DNA of 64,000 nt from Neobacillus terrae. GTDB lineage: Bacteria; Bacillota; Bacilli; Bacillales; Cytobacillaceae. Below the pieces are notes generated by a model. It was not told the origin of the DNA and made no database searches. It saw nothing but the letters and a program-made list of their open reading frames with translations. Numbering within the stretch: position 1 is the stretch's first letter; each line of letters begins with the position of its first letter. The stretch is from contig NZ_JAAOEO010000004.1 in NCBI RefSeq assembly GCF_011393025.1, positions 62,001 to 126,000 on the forward strand. Reading direction: 5' to 3'. This document shows positions 32,922 to 41,724 of the stretch, in pieces. The position numbers were made by a program, and so were the translations under genes.

Positions 32922-33262
32922 ATGTCAATAAGCTCCCCCTGTTTCTCCGAATAACACATACTAATGGTAAAGAAGCTTGGACATTTTGACAAGGGTTAAT
33001 TCTTCAAAAATCAGGGTAAATTCAGCTTTACCAAGAACTTCCGTTGGAATCAAACCAAGAGGGAACTGACCTCCCTCACGGAAGCCAATTCCCGATCTAT
33101 AGTGAACGCCGGCAAAATGAGTCCCGGGAACTTACTCTGGCGGCGGGATTCCTGATGTACTTTTATTTTTAGCCAACAGACTAATAAGTATTTGTGTTAA
33201 CTCTTGTCAGTAAAGGAAAACCGCAAGGGGATGCTAGATTTTTTTTTTCGAATGTCTTATAC
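32922..33262. other. Gene-free stretch between holA and yqzM
   Basis: No confident feature. A minus-strand frame open from 33131 to 32961 reads protein-like (FAGVHYRSGIGFREGGQF, later LGLIPTEVLGKAEFTLIF) but has no start or ribosome site. The GC-rich part 33040-33150 (GTCCCGGGAACTTACTC, CTGGCGGCGGGATTCC) looks like a dispersed element or gene remnant. Confidence 0.3.
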
Positions 33263-33268
33263 TATAAT
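33263..33268 (+). promoter_or_regulatory. -10 element of yqzM
   Basis: TATAAT 21 bases before the yqzM ATG, preceded by GTCTTATAC; no clear -35. Confidence 0.5.
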
Positions 33269-33288
33269 GGAAATAGGAGGGGTAGATT

Positions 33289-33423
33289 ATGAACGAATTT
33301 GAAAAAAACGTTCAGAGCAAGCGTAATGACGCTATTGATTCAGGTGTAGGCTTTGGCGTTTCATTCGGCTTCTTTGCTCTAATGTTTATCATCGCAACAG
33401 TAATCAAACTTATCGGATCCTGA
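33289..33423 (+). CDS. yqzM: YqzM family small membrane protein
   Basis: 44 residues: MNEFEKNVQSKRNDAID followed by one membrane helix (GFGVSFGFFALMFIIATVIKL). AGGAGGGG seven bases before ATG. YqzM is a conserved small protein at this position, between comEC and holA, of unknown function. Confidence 0.93.
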   Translation: MNEFEKNVQSKRNDAIDSGVGFGVSFGFFALMFIIATVIKLIGS

Positions 33424-33449
33424 TATCAAGCTACATAATGAAAATTGCG

Positions 33450-33483
33450 GAGACTGCATATTAGATGTGGTCTCTTTACTTTT
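33450..33483 (+). terminator. Terminator after yqzM
   Basis: GAGACTGCAT-ATTAG-ATGTGGTCTC (wobble pairs included) followed by TTTACTTTT. Confidence 0.7.
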
Positions 33484-33508
33484 CGCCACTAACCTGTTCT
33501 GCTATATA

Positions 33509-35836
33509 CTATGGCCGGAAGACTGAGAAGGTTCCTTTCCCCCGAAAAAAAGAATACGTTATTGCTCCCTGCTTATCAGTTCGAAATATCATAATCCCTC
33601 TCTTCTTTAATTTATCAAGCACCTCAGCATGTGGATGACCAAAGTGATTCTTTTCTCCTGCAGAAATAAGAGCTGTTTTAGGCTGTAACGTTTCAAGGAA
33701 TTCAGTTGAAGTTGAGGTCCTGCTTCCATGGTGCCCAGCTTTTAAAACATCTGTTTTTAAATTAGGATATCTTTTTAGGAGACTCTGCTCACCTTCGATA
33801 TCTAAATCCCCCGTAAATAGCCATTTCAGGTCCCCTACCTCTGCATAAAGCACCAAGGAACCTGTATTAGTGTCACCTTCAAAGTTTTTTTCAGGAGACA
33901 AAATCTTAAAAAAAGAGCTTCGACTTTTCCATTGATCTCCTGCTGACGCCATACAAACGGGGATTTTTTGTAAGGATGCTATTTGAATCACATCCCTAAC
34001 TGCGTTATTTTGGTTCGATACAGCAGGCATAATAATTTGCTTAACTTTTATACTCTTTAGAACTGCAAAGCTCCCTCCAATGTGGTCCATATCTCCATGT
34101 GTCAAAATAAGTTTGTCAATTTCTTTAATGCCTTTAGATTTTAAGAACGGAACTACAATATTTCTTCCTGTTTCAAATGAATTCGGAGGCTTTCTCCACT
34201 TGTCTTGTTCAAAGGCAGGAGATCCTCCGGTGTCTATTAAATAATTCCCCTGATCAAAGGGAAGTTTAATCAAAATACTGTCACCCTGCCCTACATCAAT
34301 CATTGTAATTTCCCCTCTTGGGTCAATCTTACTGGCTGCATCCACTATAAATAATAGAAGAAGCGGAAGGACGAAATATACCCAGCTTTTTTTCTTTTTG
34401 AGTGACTTTTCCCAATAAACCAACATAATAGGCCCTATTACTGCGAATAAGAGAAGTCCCGGACCTGAAGGCCGTCCAATTAAAATAGATCCCCAAGGAA
34501 TTAAGGCAATACGCTTGGCAAGGGTATCAGAAAAGGTGACTACCGCAGAGAAGAAATAGTTTAGGAAATCAGGTATTGTTCCCATTAATAAATGCCAGAA
34601 AAATAACAAATAAACACCTGGCAAAAAGAAAAATGAATAAAGAGGAATATAAAAGAGGTTCACAAATATACCAAGGAAGGATACTTCATAAAAATGAAAA
34701 AGCAAAAAAGGGAGAGCCGACAGCTGAGAAATATAAGAGGCTTTAAGAATGCTTTCGAATAAGCTAGAGGGCTGGGCAAGGATAAAAGCTGAGGAGAGAA
34801 TCAAGGAAAAGCTGACAGAAAAAGAAAGCTGAAAGCCTGCATCGTAAACAGCGAAGGGATTCACAAAAATATAAACCATCAGAGCCAAACTAATCGCATC
34901 TGCCGGCTGAAGACTAAATCTTCTTTTTGAGGCTGCCGCCGCCGTAACGTTAAATATCATAAGTACGGAACGGATAACTGAGGGGGAACCGCCAGTAAGA
35001 ATGGCGTAAGCTGGAAGAAATACCAGTATAAATAAGATCATTTTTTCTTTTGATACTCCTGCTCTTAACCCAGTTAGGTATAGTAAACCGATTGAGAGCG
35101 AGACATGAAGACCGGAAATCGCGAGGAGATGGATTATCCCTATTTTTTGGTATGCTGCAAGAAGGTCAGGTTCGAAAGCAGCCCTTTCTCCAAAAATAAG
35201 CGCTGCTGCCATAGCCGCGGTTTCTTCTGGAAAATAATCTTCCAAATAATTTACTCCCTTCATCCTGATCTCCTTTAAGATAGAAGATGGTGTCCTTTTT
35301 ATAGGTATACAGTTTTGATAAGGGTATTTCTGCAGCCTTAAAATCCAGAATATGTTTTTACGATTTAAATATTTTTCATAATTAAATGCATTTGGATTTT
35401 TAACTATTAAGGGCTTTTGAAGTTCTCCTGAAACAGTACATAGCTGATTCGGAATTTTAAAATGTTCAAGAGAGTTCTTCTCTTCCTCAGAAGAAATCTT
35501 AAAACGGACTAAAATCTTTTCCTCCGTTTTTGAATCCATAGCCTGAGTCTCATATTGATCCCCCCTGATACTATTTTCCGAATTGAATACTAATGAAAAC
35601 TCTGTTTGTTGGCTTTCTATTCTGGAATGGTTTTCTTTTAAAATCCAGTGTGAGCTAAATAAAAAGAGAACAAATACAATAGAAACTGCGATAATACGAA
35701 AAAAGGGAAATGATTTAAAGTAGTAAAGAAAGAAAAGATACATGAGGAAGAAAAAAGTGAGGATTAAGAATGATTCCATGGAGGCCAAAATCCCAAATAA
35801 GGATGCAATGGATAAGTAAATTAACTTACCGCTCAT
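33509..35836 (-). CDS. comEC: Competence protein ComEC, DNA uptake channel
   Basis: Membrane channel that passes single-stranded DNA into the cytosol. 775 residues: N-terminal helices and OB-like loop domain, the Competence domain (AAALIFGERAAFE ... LLAISGLHVSLSIG from about residue 208), some ten membrane helices, and a C-terminal metallo-beta-lactamase-like domain with LTHGDMDHIGG, TGDLDIEGEQSLL and LKAGHHGSRTSTS. The lactamase metal residues look intact, in keeping with a nuclease role. AAAGGAA precedes ATG. Confidence 0.96.
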   Translation of the reverse strand: MSGKLIYLSIASLFGILASMESFLILTFFFLMYLFFLYYFKSFPFFRIIAVSIVFVLFLFSSHWILKENHSRIESQQTEFSLVFNSENSIRGDQYETQAMDSKTEEKILVRFKISSEEEKNSLEHFKIPNQLCTVSGELQKPLIVKNPNAFNYEKYLNRKNIFWILRLQKYPYQNCIPIKRTPSSILKEIRMKGVNYLEDYFPEETAAMAAALIFGERAAFEPDLLAAYQKIGIIHLLAISGLHVSLSIGLLYLTGLRAGVSKEKMILFILVFLPAYAILTGGSPSVIRSVLMIFNVTAAAASKRRFSLQPADAISLALMVYIFVNPFAVYDAGFQLSFSVSFSLILSSAFILAQPSSLFESILKASYISQLSALPFLLFHFYEVSFLGIFVNLFYIPLYSFFFLPGVYLLFFWHLLMGTIPDFLNYFFSAVVTFSDTLAKRIALIPWGSILIGRPSGPGLLLFAVIGPIMLVYWEKSLKKKKSWVYFVLPLLLLFIVDAASKIDPRGEITMIDVGQGDSILIKLPFDQGNYLIDTGGSPAFEQDKWRKPPNSFETGRNIVVPFLKSKGIKEIDKLILTHGDMDHIGGSFAVLKSIKVKQIIMPAVSNQNNAVRDVIQIASLQKIPVCMASAGDQWKSRSSFFKILSPEKNFEGDTNTGSLVLYAEVGDLKWLFTGDLDIEGEQSLLKRYPNLKTDVLKAGHHGSRTSTSTEFLETLQPKTALISAGEKNHFGHPHAEVLDKLKKRGIMIFRTDKQGAITYSFFRGKGTFSVFRP

Positions 35837-35880
35837 AGGTTTAATTCCTTTCTAAAGTATCCGCCATGAAAAAGTATACA

Positions 35881-35911
35881 AAAAGACACAAACATCAGGG
35901 TAAGCCTGATG
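35881..35911 (-). terminator. Weak hairpin after comEB
   Basis: CATCAGG-CTTAC-CCTGATG then TTTGTGTCTTTTT on the minus strand, between comEB and comEC. Perhaps a partial terminator that lowers comEC expression. Confidence 0.55.
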
Positions 35912-35921
35912 CCTGTGCTGA

Positions 35922-36383
35922 TTACTGGCTGATTTTGCTAAGGTCGATTACTTTTTCGTGTAACTCTACATGCTCGACTTTGACGCCTGCATTCTTGAAT
36001 AATTCAATAGCGTATGGATGGTTTTTATAATCCTGTGCATAATAAACGGCTTTAATTCCAGCCTGGATTAATGCCTTGCAGCATTGAAGACATGGGAAAT
36101 GGGTTACATAGATCTCCGCATCCGCAGTCGGAACTCCAAATTTGGCACATTGAAGCAAAGCGTTCATTTCCGCATGAATGGTCCTTATACAATGGTTATC
36201 AATCACATAACAGCCCTCATCAATGCAATGGGGACTGCCAGCAATAGAACCGTTGTATCCGCCGGCAATAATCCTCTTATCTCTGACAATGGTCGCTCCG
36301 ACAGTCAGGCGAGTACAGGTGCTTCTCATTGCTAGTAAATGGCTTTGGGCCATAAAATACTGGTCCCATGAAATTCTGTCCAA
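35922..36383 (-). CDS. comEB: ComEB, dCMP deaminase family protein
   Basis: 153 residues; zinc deaminase with TIHAEMNALLQ (HAE) and FPCLQCCKALI (PCxxC). Deaminates dCMP to dUMP in the family; in the comE operon it is not required for DNA uptake. TTG start with AAGGGGGAAG upstream. About 35 residues shorter at the C terminus than the B. subtilis protein as I recall it. Confidence 0.94.
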   Translation of the reverse strand: MDRISWDQYFMAQSHLLAMRSTCTRLTVGATIVRDKRIIAGGYNGSIAGSPHCIDEGCYVIDNHCIRTIHAEMNALLQCAKFGVPTADAEIYVTHFPCLQCCKALIQAGIKAVYYAQDYKNHPYAIELFKNAGVKVEHVELHEKVIDLSKISQ

Positions 36384-36471
36384 TTCTCTTCCCCCTTGTT
36401 TTTGCCAGCTAAATGATTTTATATCTTTAGTTTAATGCTCTTAGGCCAAATGGGTCAAACCCTGTTTTCCT

Positions 36472-37137
36472 TCAGTGTACGGAAATATATTCCTGCAGTT
36501 TTTCATAAGTTTTATCACCAATCCCGCTTATTTGCTTTAAATCCTCCACTTTTTGAAAAGGCCCGTTTGTTTCCCTGTATTCCATAATAGCCGTTGCCTT
36601 GGAAGGACCTATTCCAGGGAGTGTCTGCAATTCTGTTTCACCTGCGGTGTTTATATTAACGAGCGATTTATCTGCTGGCTTTCCATTGGCTGGAGTGTGT
36701 CCGGTACTTCCACTCCCTGCCACCGGTGATAATAATACAGGTTCTTGTCCTATTGCAGGAATAAAGATAACCATCTCATCAGCAATATGCTGTGCGAGAT
36801 TTACCTGGTTTTTATCTGCTTTATCTGTCATCCCTCCAGCCTTATTAATCAAATCAATTACTCTTTCTCCATCCAGGGACTGATAAACTCCAGGATGGTT
36901 TACTTCACCTTTAATATCAACCATTAATGGGGTATTCGGTTTCTGTGCATCTATGCTTTGCTTCTGGTCTTGAGCCTTCACAGGTGTTTTATTTTCCCCA
37001 GATTTATCAATATTCTGAATGCTGCTTTGTTCAATAACATCTGAATCTGGTAAATCTGAATAATAAAAGATTCCTCCAGCCGCTAAAGCCAACCCGGCAA
37101 AAAGGCTAAGTTTATGTTCGAGTATCCATTCTTTCAA
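36472..37137 (-). CDS. comEA: ComEA, competence DNA receptor
   Basis: Membrane-anchored DNA-binding protein for transformation. 221 residues: N-terminal anchor (LSLFAGLALAAGGIFYYS), a linker, SLBB domain (VDIKGEVNHPGVYQSLDGERV), and C-terminal tandem helix-hairpin-helix (VNINTAGETELQTLPGIG; QISGIGDKTYEKLQ). TTG start after AAAGGATG. No clear ComK box (AAAA-N5-TTTT pair) was found upstream. Confidence 0.95.
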   Translation of the reverse strand: MKEWILEHKLSLFAGLALAAGGIFYYSDLPDSDVIEQSSIQNIDKSGENKTPVKAQDQKQSIDAQKPNTPLMVDIKGEVNHPGVYQSLDGERVIDLINKAGGMTDKADKNQVNLAQHIADEMVIFIPAIGQEPVLLSPVAGSGSTGHTPANGKPADKSLVNINTAGETELQTLPGIGPSKATAIMEYRETNGPFQKVEDLKQISGIGDKTYEKLQEYISVH

Positions 37138-37223
37138 AGTCAGTCATCCTTTCAAATGGTATAATTTTCTTAACCAATTCATATTGTTAGATGAGAAGAA
37201 TGCATGTGAAGGAGGGATAAAAT

Positions 37224-38048
37224 TTGAGAATTGGCATAATAGGTACAGGCAATATGGGGAGAGTTTTGGCGGAAGCGCTGATCGAAAGCAAAGCCGTTCC
37301 CCCTTCTTCGATAGTGGTCACAAATCGGACAAAAGCCAAAGCATACATGCTTAAAAATAAATACAATAAACTTCAAATTTATGATGATGCACAGGAAGTG
37401 GCTGCTAACTCAGATTTGATTTTTGTCTGTGTAAAACCACTGGATGTTCTTCCTGTTTTACAGGGGATCTCACCTTACTTGACTCAGGAAAAGTGTGTAG
37501 TGTCAATAACCAGCCCTATAAGTACAGAGCATCTGGAAAAAGCGGTTATTTGTTCTGCCGCGAGAGTTATTCCCAGCATAACGAATAGGGCATTGTCCGG
37601 TGTCTCACTTATTACCTTTGCTGAAAATTGCAGTGAAGGATGGAAAAGAGAAATTCAAAATTTACTGAGTAAGTTTTCCGTTCCGGTGAAAATTGAAGAA
37701 AAGGTGACAAGAGTTGCTTCCGACATTGTAAGCTGCGGTCCCGCTTTTTTCAGTTTTTTGATCCAGCGTTTTATCGACGCGGCAGTTAAAGAAACGGAAA
37801 TTGATAATAATATGGCCACTGTATTGGCGGGAGAAATGATTATTGGATTAGGGGAGTTATTAAGGCAGGGGCATTTTACCCTCCCAACACTACAGGAAAA
37901 AGTATGTGTGAAAGGCGGCATAACAGGAGAAGGCATTAAATCAATGGAGAACGATATTGGAGAAATGTTTGAACATGTGTTCAGAGTAACCCAGGAAAAA
38001 TTCAAAGAGGATATTCAAAAAGTAAACAACCAATTCTCAGCTATATAA
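37224..38048 (+). CDS. comER: ComER, pyrroline-5-carboxylate reductase-like protein
   Basis: 274 residues. N-terminal NAD(P)-binding GIIGTGNMGRVLAEALIE; P5C reductase fold, but the proline-enzyme C-terminal signature is only partly kept (QEKVCVKGGITGEGIKSME). TTG start with GGAGGG upstream. Divergent from comEA, as in B. subtilis, where it affects sporulation and biofilm control. Confidence 0.93.
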   Translation: MRIGIIGTGNMGRVLAEALIESKAVPPSSIVVTNRTKAKAYMLKNKYNKLQIYDDAQEVAANSDLIFVCVKPLDVLPVLQGISPYLTQEKCVVSITSPISTEHLEKAVICSAARVIPSITNRALSGVSLITFAENCSEGWKREIQNLLSKFSVPVKIEEKVTRVASDIVSCGPAFFSFLIQRFIDAAVKETEIDNNMATVLAGEMIIGLGELLRQGHFTLPTLQEKVCVKGGITGEGIKSMENDIGEMFEHVFRVTQEKFKEDIQKVNNQFSAI

Positions 38049-38178
38049 TTTCGCTATCTATAAGGGCATTTCCTTTAATTTTCTTTAAAATTATTAGATA
38101 AAATTGGAATTCGCCATATCATTTTTTTTGGCGGATGCCTTAGCTTTTCTTATGAGTTCAGATTAATCTCTGATTAGC

Positions 38179-38226
38179 AAAAAAAATGAGCCGTCTCCGA
38201 ATAAAGGGAGTAGGCTCATTTTTTTC
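38179..38226. terminator. Bidirectional terminator between comER and yqeM
   Basis: AAAAAAATGAGCC ... GGCTCATTTTTTT with inner CTCC/GGAG pairing; serves both convergent genes. Confidence 0.88.
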
Positions 38227-38257
38227 TGAAAATAAAAAATTACTTTGTTTCATTTAA

Positions 38258-39004
38258 TTAAGCCTTTTTAGCAATGAAGAATAGTCTTTCGGAATCAGAC
38301 TGTGGTCCGGCCTCTTCAAAATCGGCGCATACCTCAACCAAATTAAATCCCGTCTCTTCAAGCCAGTGCTTGTATTGTTCAATAGAATACGTACGCTGAT
38401 AATGAAGTTCATCAAACCTGTCATATTTGCCTGATTTCTCGTCTAAAACAAAAAAAGTCAGTTCATGTTCCACACTGTTTGGATGTTCATCGGGAAAACT
38501 ATTCCAAATATACGCAAGCTGATCATCATTTAGTGTAAATGTCTGATTAATAAAGCCTTGTGTAATCTTATAAATAGAATGGACATCAAATATGAATATA
38601 CCATCTTCTTTTAAGTGTTTAAAAACATGTGAAAAAGTATTGACAACTTCCTCTTCGGATCGTAAATAGTTTAATGAATCGCAAAAAATGCCGATAACAT
38701 CAAAGCTTCCCAATCCTTCTAGCGCAGACATGTCCTGCTGGAAAAATGGAATATGAAACCCGGCACCTTCTGCCTTTGCATTTGCTACTGTTAGCATATC
38801 TTCAGACAAATCAACGCCTGTTATGCTAAAGCCTTCTTTAGCAAAGCGAATGGAAAGCTCACCCGTACCACAGGCCAAATCAAGCATGTCTCGTTTCATA
38901 ACACCATGCTTCTCAACTTTTTTAAGGACAAACCTTACCCATTCTTCATAAGGAGCCTCTTCCATCAGCTCGTCATATAAATAGGCAAACCTCTCATAAC
39001 TCAT
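38258..39004 (-). CDS. yqeM: Class I SAM-dependent methyltransferase YqeM
   Basis: 248 residues. Motif I LDLACGTGELSIRFA, then GVDLSEDML. Substrate unknown to me. The ATG overlaps the rsfS stop (ATGA), last gene of the yqeG-yqeM operon. Confidence 0.92.
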   Translation of the reverse strand: MSYERFAYLYDELMEEAPYEEWVRFVLKKVEKHGVMKRDMLDLACGTGELSIRFAKEGFSITGVDLSEDMLTVANAKAEGAGFHIPFFQQDMSALEGLGSFDVIGIFCDSLNYLRSEEEVVNTFSHVFKHLKEDGIFIFDVHSIYKITQGFINQTFTLNDDQLAYIWNSFPDEHPNSVEHELTFFVLDEKSGKYDRFDELHYQRTYSIEQYKHWLEETGFNLVEVCADFEEAGPQSDSERLFFIAKKA

Positions 39005-39357
39005 ATATTAAGCACGCTCTGGATGTCTTCAGCCGGGGCATCTCCCCATAATCTTTCAAGATTATAATAAATTCTTTCGTCTCTGTGGAATACATGTACT
39101 ACTATATCCCCGAGGTCGATAAGGACCCATTTTGCTTCATCGAAGCCTTCCATTCTACCAACATTAAATTGGTTTTCTTCTGCTTTTTCCTTTATCTCTC
39201 TGGCAATTGCCTGTACCTGCTTATCAGAGTTTCCATGGCAGATAATAAAGTAATCAGCAATTAAAGAGATCCCCTTCATATTTAATGCAACGATATCCTC
39301 TGCTCTTTTATCATCTGCAGCTTTGACTGCGATTTGCAATAATTCCTGGTTGTTCAT
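39001..39357 (-). CDS. rsfS: Ribosome silencing factor RsfS
   Basis: 118 residues; Iojap family. Binds L14 of the 50S subunit and blocks subunit joining in starvation. SLIADYFIICHGNSDKQVQAI and EGFDEAKWVLIDLGDIVVHVF blocks are typical. GGGGGTT precedes ATG. Confidence 0.95.
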   Translation of the reverse strand: MNNQELLQIAVKAADDKRAEDIVALNMKGISLIADYFIICHGNSDKQVQAIAREIKEKAEENQFNVGRMEGFDEAKWVLIDLGDIVVHVFHRDERIYYNLERLWGDAPAEDIQSVLNI

Positions 39358-39368
39358 CCAGTAACCCC

Positions 39369-39962
39369 CTATTTTTCTTTTTCAGCGTTCTTTGCTTGTT
39401 CTTTTATATTTTTAACTAAATCATTGTAAGTATTAAAAGTCTCTGGATATACGGATTGCTTTTTTTTCATTAAAAAAAGAATTGTATTTTGTACTGCCTG
39501 CAGGAGGGCCTCATCAAGATCTCTCTCTGCCACTTCCCTAACTTCCTCTACTCCTGGAAAGTGGCGGCCGGGTTCGATATAATCGGCAAGATAAATGATT
39601 TTTTCCAGGAGTGACATTCCCGCTCTTCCGGAAGTATGATAGCGAATAGCATCCAAAACCTCGGGATCGTCTATTCCTGCCTCGTTTTTTGCTAAATAAG
39701 CTCCCGCAGGCGCATGCCAGAGTTCTGCATTAAATTCGATTAAATCCTCAGGAAATCCCTGTGTTAAAATGATTTCCTTCATTTCTTCTTTAGGCCGAAA
39801 TTTTGCGTAGTCATGGAATATAGCAGCCAATTCTGCTTTTTTTTCGTTTCCGCAGAACCGCTGTGCCAATATAATCGCCGTTTCCATGACTCCGATTGTA
39901 TGAATATATCGGTGTTCAGTCAATTGTTCCTTTACCAGTTTTAAAGCTCTTTCACGTTCCAT
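39369..39962 (-). CDS. yqeK: YqeK, HD-domain diadenosine tetraphosphatase
   Basis: 197 residues from ATG 39962 (MERERALKLV) after AAGGAGAA. HD motifs HTIGVMETAIILA, AAIFHDYAK and ADYIEPGRHF are visible. Family members split Ap4A symmetrically to ADP. Overlaps the nadD stop by 11 bases. Confidence 0.94.
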   Translation of the reverse strand: MERERALKLVKEQLTEHRYIHTIGVMETAIILAQRFCGNEKKAELAAIFHDYAKFRPKEEMKEIILTQGFPEDLIEFNAELWHAPAGAYLAKNEAGIDDPEVLDAIRYHTSGRAGMSLLEKIIYLADYIEPGRHFPGVEEVREVAERDLDEALLQAVQNTILFLMKKKQSVYPETFNTYNDLVKNIKEQAKNAEKEK

Positions 39963-40521
39963 ATAAATGATTCTCCTTAATATATTGTCTAACTGAATCA
40001 GGGAGCAGATATCTGACTGTCTTCCCATTGCCCAGCCTCTCCCGAATCAGGCTCGAGGATATATCAATAACAGGAATATTAACCAGGGTAATAGGATATT
40101 TTGTTTCATGACTGTAGGACGGCCTGTCAACCCCAACAAAATTGACCAATTCAGCCAGTTCATCAATTTTGTGCCATTTCGGCAAATACTCGATCATATC
40201 TGCACCGATGATAAAATAAAAATGCTGTCCAGGATACAAATCTGTCAATATTTTCATGGTATCTATGGTATATGAGGCTCCAGACCTTTGCCATTCTATT
40301 GTTTCGATTTTAAACTTTTCATTTCCTTCGAGGGCAAGCCTTAGCATTTCCAGCCGGTTTTCATTGCTTGCCGTATCAGGCCTTTCTTTATGCGGAGGAA
40401 CTTGATTGGGCATGAACCAAATTTCATCAAGCTCAAGGGCTGACATGACCTCATTGGCTATAATTAAATGGCCATTGTGGGGCGGACTAAAAGTGCCCCC
40501 GAGAATCCCGACTTTTTTCAC
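39952..40521 (-). CDS. nadD: Nicotinate-nucleotide adenylyltransferase
   Basis: Makes deamido-NAD from NaMN and ATP. 189 residues; GGTFSPPHNGHLIIA (HxGH motif) at the N terminus and VIDISSSLIRERL (SxxxxR) near residue 165. GTG start behind GGAGGAGG. Confidence 0.96.
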   Translation of the reverse strand: MKKVGILGGTFSPPHNGHLIIANEVMSALELDEIWFMPNQVPPHKERPDTASNENRLEMLRLALEGNEKFKIETIEWQRSGASYTIDTMKILTDLYPGQHFYFIIGADMIEYLPKWHKIDELAELVNFVGVDRPSYSHETKYPITLVNIPVIDISSSLIRERLGNGKTVRYLLPDSVRQYIKENHLYGT

Positions 40522-40543
40522 ACCTAACCTCCTCCTGCCTAAT

Positions 40544-40837
40544 TTATCTTGGTAATTCCAGCTGTTTATTTTCCTTTGATTCCTTATATAGAACGATCGT
40601 ATTTCCTATCACCTGGACAAGCTCGGCATTTGTACCTGAAGATAAGACCTCTGCCACTTCGTCCCGATCCTGATCACAATTTTGCAAAACACTTACTTTT
40701 ATTAACTCCCTTACTTCCAGGGCTTCAGCAATTTGCTTTACCATATTTTCATTTACCCCGCCTTTACCTACTTGAAAAATAGGGTTTAGGTGGTGAGCTT
40801 TTGATCGTAAAAATCTTTTTTGTTTACCAGTTAACAT
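40544..40837 (-). CDS. yhbY: YhbY family RNA-binding protein
   Basis: 97 residues of the CRM domain family (YqeI in B. subtilis), linked to 50S assembly. LTGKQKRFLRSKAHHLNP at the N terminus and GKGGV (GxxG loop). GGGAGGA precedes ATG; overlaps the aroE stop by 7 bases. Confidence 0.95.
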   Translation of the reverse strand: MLTGKQKRFLRSKAHHLNPIFQVGKGGVNENMVKQIAEALEVRELIKVSVLQNCDQDRDEVAEVLSSGTNAELVQVIGNTIVLYKESKENKQLELPR

Positions 40838-41670
40838 ATTGTTCCTCCCAGCTGCTGTAAAACATTCTTTCTCATTCGGTTTGTGTCAGGAAACACTCCT
40901 GTCCACTTTTCAAAAGCAATAGCCCCTTGATATATAAACATTTCTACTCCGTTTTGAATGCGTGCGCCTTTTTTTTTCGCAGCAGCCAAAAATTGAGTTT
41001 CAAGAGGATTATAAATAATATCAGTTACTACACTTGTTTCAGAAAGGTTTTCAAGAGTAAGTGGCTTTTCGTTTTCCCTTGGATACATTCCTACAGATGT
41101 AGTTTGAACAATTAAATCATAGATGGGCAATTCTTCTTGGACCTGCTGCAAGCTTACTGCATTTGACAGATGGCTATAAGGCGAGCTATCAATTAAGGCT
41201 TTTGCTCTTTCTTGGGTCCTATTATATATATCAACTCTGGCAGCCCCTGCTTTTGCAAGGGTAAAATAAATGGCACGAGCTGCACCACCGGCACCAATTA
41301 ATAATATCCTTTTCCCAAAAATGTCAGGCATCTCACTTTGAATACCAGTTAGAAAACCCGGTCCGTCGGTATTAAACCCAATAAGTCTGCCATCCTGATT
41401 AACGACGGTATTAACTGCTCCAATTTCAAGAGCCAGAGGATCCACCGCATCGAGCAAAGGGATGATTGCACTCTTATGAGGAATTGTCACATTAAATCCT
41501 GATGCACCAATTGCCTTTAACCCTTTTATGGCGTCGCTGAGTTCCTCTGTTTTTACCTGAAATGCATGGTATGCCGCGTCAACTCCATAAAAAGCAAATA
41601 GATCATTATGCATTTGGGGCGACATTGATTGACTGATTGGATCACCCAGAACAGCATAAAGCTTTTTCAA
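40831..41670 (-). CDS. aroE: Shikimate dehydrogenase
   Basis: NADPH-dependent reduction of 3-dehydroshikimate in aromatic amino acid synthesis. 279 residues from TTG 41670 (LKKLYAVLGDPISQSMSP), with AGGGGAG seven bases upstream; the longer open frame lacks support. FNVTIPHK (catalytic Lys), NTDGPGF and GAGGAARAI are visible. Confidence 0.95.
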   Translation of the reverse strand: MKKLYAVLGDPISQSMSPQMHNDLFAFYGVDAAYHAFQVKTEELSDAIKGLKAIGASGFNVTIPHKSAIIPLLDAVDPLALEIGAVNTVVNQDGRLIGFNTDGPGFLTGIQSEMPDIFGKRILLIGAGGAARAIYFTLAKAGAARVDIYNRTQERAKALIDSSPYSHLSNAVSLQQVQEELPIYDLIVQTTSVGMYPRENEKPLTLENLSETSVVTDIIYNPLETQFLAAAKKKGARIQNGVEMFIYQGAIAFEKWTGVFPDTNRMRKNVLQQLGGTIC

Positions 41671-41724
41671 TCCACTTCTCCCCTTACCATCCTGCTTTTT
41701 AAGTTTATCCAATTTTCGGTATCG

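Noticed and set aside
37138..37223. ComK box upstream of comEA
   Set aside because: I looked for paired AAAA-N5-TTTT motifs in the comEA-comER gap and found none convincing.
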